From Mycteria americana (taxonomy: Eukaryota; Chordata; Aves; Ciconiiformes; Ciconiidae): 64,000 nucleotides of DNA. The translations under genes and the position numbers were made by a program. Every line of letters begins with the position of its first letter. The stretch's first letter is position 1. The notes under the pieces are model-generated. The model worked only from the letters and a program-made list of their open reading frames with translations, made no database searches and was not told the DNA's origin. The stretch covers positions 39,532,316 through 39,596,315 of the forward strand of contig NC_134372.1 in the NCBI RefSeq assembly GCF_035582795.1, in the 5' to 3' direction. This document shows positions 62,678-64,000 of this stretch, piece after piece.

Positions 62678-63806
62678 CGGTATGACCTGAAGTTATACAG
62701 TTGTCTAGATAACAGTTAGACTAAGACTGTGGATGGCTGATGGGTAATGTGGATGCACTTCCTGGTGTAAGGGGTGCCAGTTGCGAGTTACCACACCAGC
62801 AGAAGTAATTACACACTGTCCTCCTGACACTGAGGATTGAGATTGGAGACTAAAACATCACAAATTCAACAGGAAAATTGAGAAAGTGTGTGATCGTAAT
62901 GGGATATAGTTTGAAAACCTCAGTCTGAAACTGCATTGTTTTTGTCATCTAACCTGATAAGCACTTTCTCTAGCAATATGGCTAAAACTTAAAATTGAAG
63001 TACTCTCCAGTTCTGTAAAAACGTTAAATATACTAAAATTGATCAAAACTGATAAGGTATGATAACTTATGAGCTTTGCAGAAAGATGCTTCTGACAAAA
63101 CAGAAACAGATTTCCGGTTTCTAATTGCAAGTGAATGCTCCTAGTTTATTGAAAGAAAGTTGTAAGTAATGTAGCATCATGTGGTTGCCAAAGTCTGCCA
63201 ACTTTGGTGAGCTGCACAGTTGTTATTCTGGTGTCTTCAAGCATTGGAACCAAAGGCCAAATTGCAAACAGCCTTTACATTTTCAAGTGAAACTTCATTT
63301 TATTTGCAGATACACTTGTATGGTAGACTGTTTAAACTATTATATGACTATATTTATATGCATTATAGTGACTGCATCTACTGTTCATGTTTAAACTAAG
63401 AAAACAAAAGATGAAAGCATTCAACTTGAAGCAAATAGAAAAGTTTAAAGATTGGCCCTCCATAAAAATGCTGTGGTTATGCTGCTTGATTTTAAGTTTG
63501 CACTTTTTTTATTGGCATTTAAAAAAACTGTTTAAACTGAACAGAATTTCGTATTTTATTTAATTTAACTACGTTGAAAGTGACTGCTCTGTACATCATG
63601 AACTTAACAATATACATGCTGTAAATGAAAGTTCACTGTCCTGTATACTAAGTTTATTGGTTTTTTTCCAACTTACAATTAGGACTGCAAATGTATGAAA
63701 CAAACCTTAGTCCAGTTGTATGGCTTTAACCAGGTGCAGTATGCAGTCATGTGGAATCTTGCTTTCTAGTGCTGGCAAAATGAGGACGTCTTTAATTACT
63801 GGCTTC

Positions 63807-63812
63807 AATAAA
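63807..63812 (+). terminator. DYNC1LI2: Distal poly(A) signal AATAAA
   Basis: AATAAA is followed about 20-50 bases later by TGTGCTTTTTTTCTTG, a good T/GT-rich downstream element. This is the likely end of the full-length transcript. The remaining 150 bases of the window hold nothing recognisable. Confidence 0.75.
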
Positions 63813-64000
63813 CACGAATCCAGACTGCTTTATGCTGTGCTTTTTTTCTTGTTTTTAAAATGCTCCTCCTAGAGCTGTTTCTGTGGGAGCAGAATATTAG
63901 TGAGTTCTGTGAACAGGAGAAAAAAGTTGGGTTGTACAGTTGTGTACCTTAATGACAACTTCCTTGGGAGTTATTGTACCAGCCTTTGCTAACGGAACTC

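Larger units (their letters stand above)
60923..63830 (+). other. DYNC1LI2: DYNC1LI2 3' UTR
   Basis: About 2.9 kb of AT-rich, T-run-containing sequence follows the stop codon up to the AATAAA at 63807. A small GGT repeat lies at 61338-61358. Open frames such as 61,863-62,225 start and end without splice or family support. A long 3' UTR is usual for this gene in vertebrates; its extent here is inferred from the poly(A) signals. Confidence 0.7.

Overview
The window is vertebrate nuclear DNA and almost certainly avian. Coding sequence is split into short exons with GT-AG introns. The 3' tail of a CR1 non-LTR retrotransposon lies at about 23,548-23,750, and at least three older CR1 copies are present; CR1 is the dominant repeat of birds and other sauropsids. 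Introns are AT-rich, and two CpG islands sit at promoters. The species cannot be fixed from sequence alone.

Three protein-coding genes lie head to tail on the + strand. I placed exons by reading frame, splice sites and phase continuity, and by similarity to the human proteins as I remember them. (1) NAE1, 219-12081, partial: the last 15 coding exons (427 codons, matching human residues 108-534) of the regulatory subunit of the NEDD8-activating enzyme. (2) TERB1, CpG island near 12,740-13,030 and coding exons 15315-32121: the meiotic telomere-tethering protein, 19 coding exons, about 824 aa, with N-terminal ARM-like repeats, a TERB2-binding region, TRF1-binding motif(s) and a C-terminal Myb domain. 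(3) DYNC1LI2, CpG island about 34,780-35,740 and coding exons 35278-60922: dynein light intermediate chain 2, 13 exons, 489 aa, complete, with a 3' UTR of up to about 2.9 kb ending near 63,830. As I recall, human 16q carries the same gene order and orientation.

The three genes do not form one pathway. NAE1 (protein modification) and DYNC1LI2 (dynein cargo adaptor binding) are housekeeping-type genes, and TERB1 is a meiosis gene between them. TERB1 and dynein do meet functionally, since meiotic telomeres attached through TERB1 are moved by cytoplasmic dynein, but adjacency is not evidence of co-regulation.

The most interesting observation is in TERB1. Two successive symmetric exons both begin with an ILLTP motif, the sequence with which mammalian TERB1 binds TRF1, each followed by a CDK-type basic residue. 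This suggests a duplicated TRF1-docking site. Also notable are a U12-type intron in DYNC1LI2, strong CTCF and YY1 motifs at its promoter and start codon, candidate poison exons, long poly-C tracts and degraded CR1 copies. No tRNA, rRNA, CRISPR or prokaryotic features were seen.
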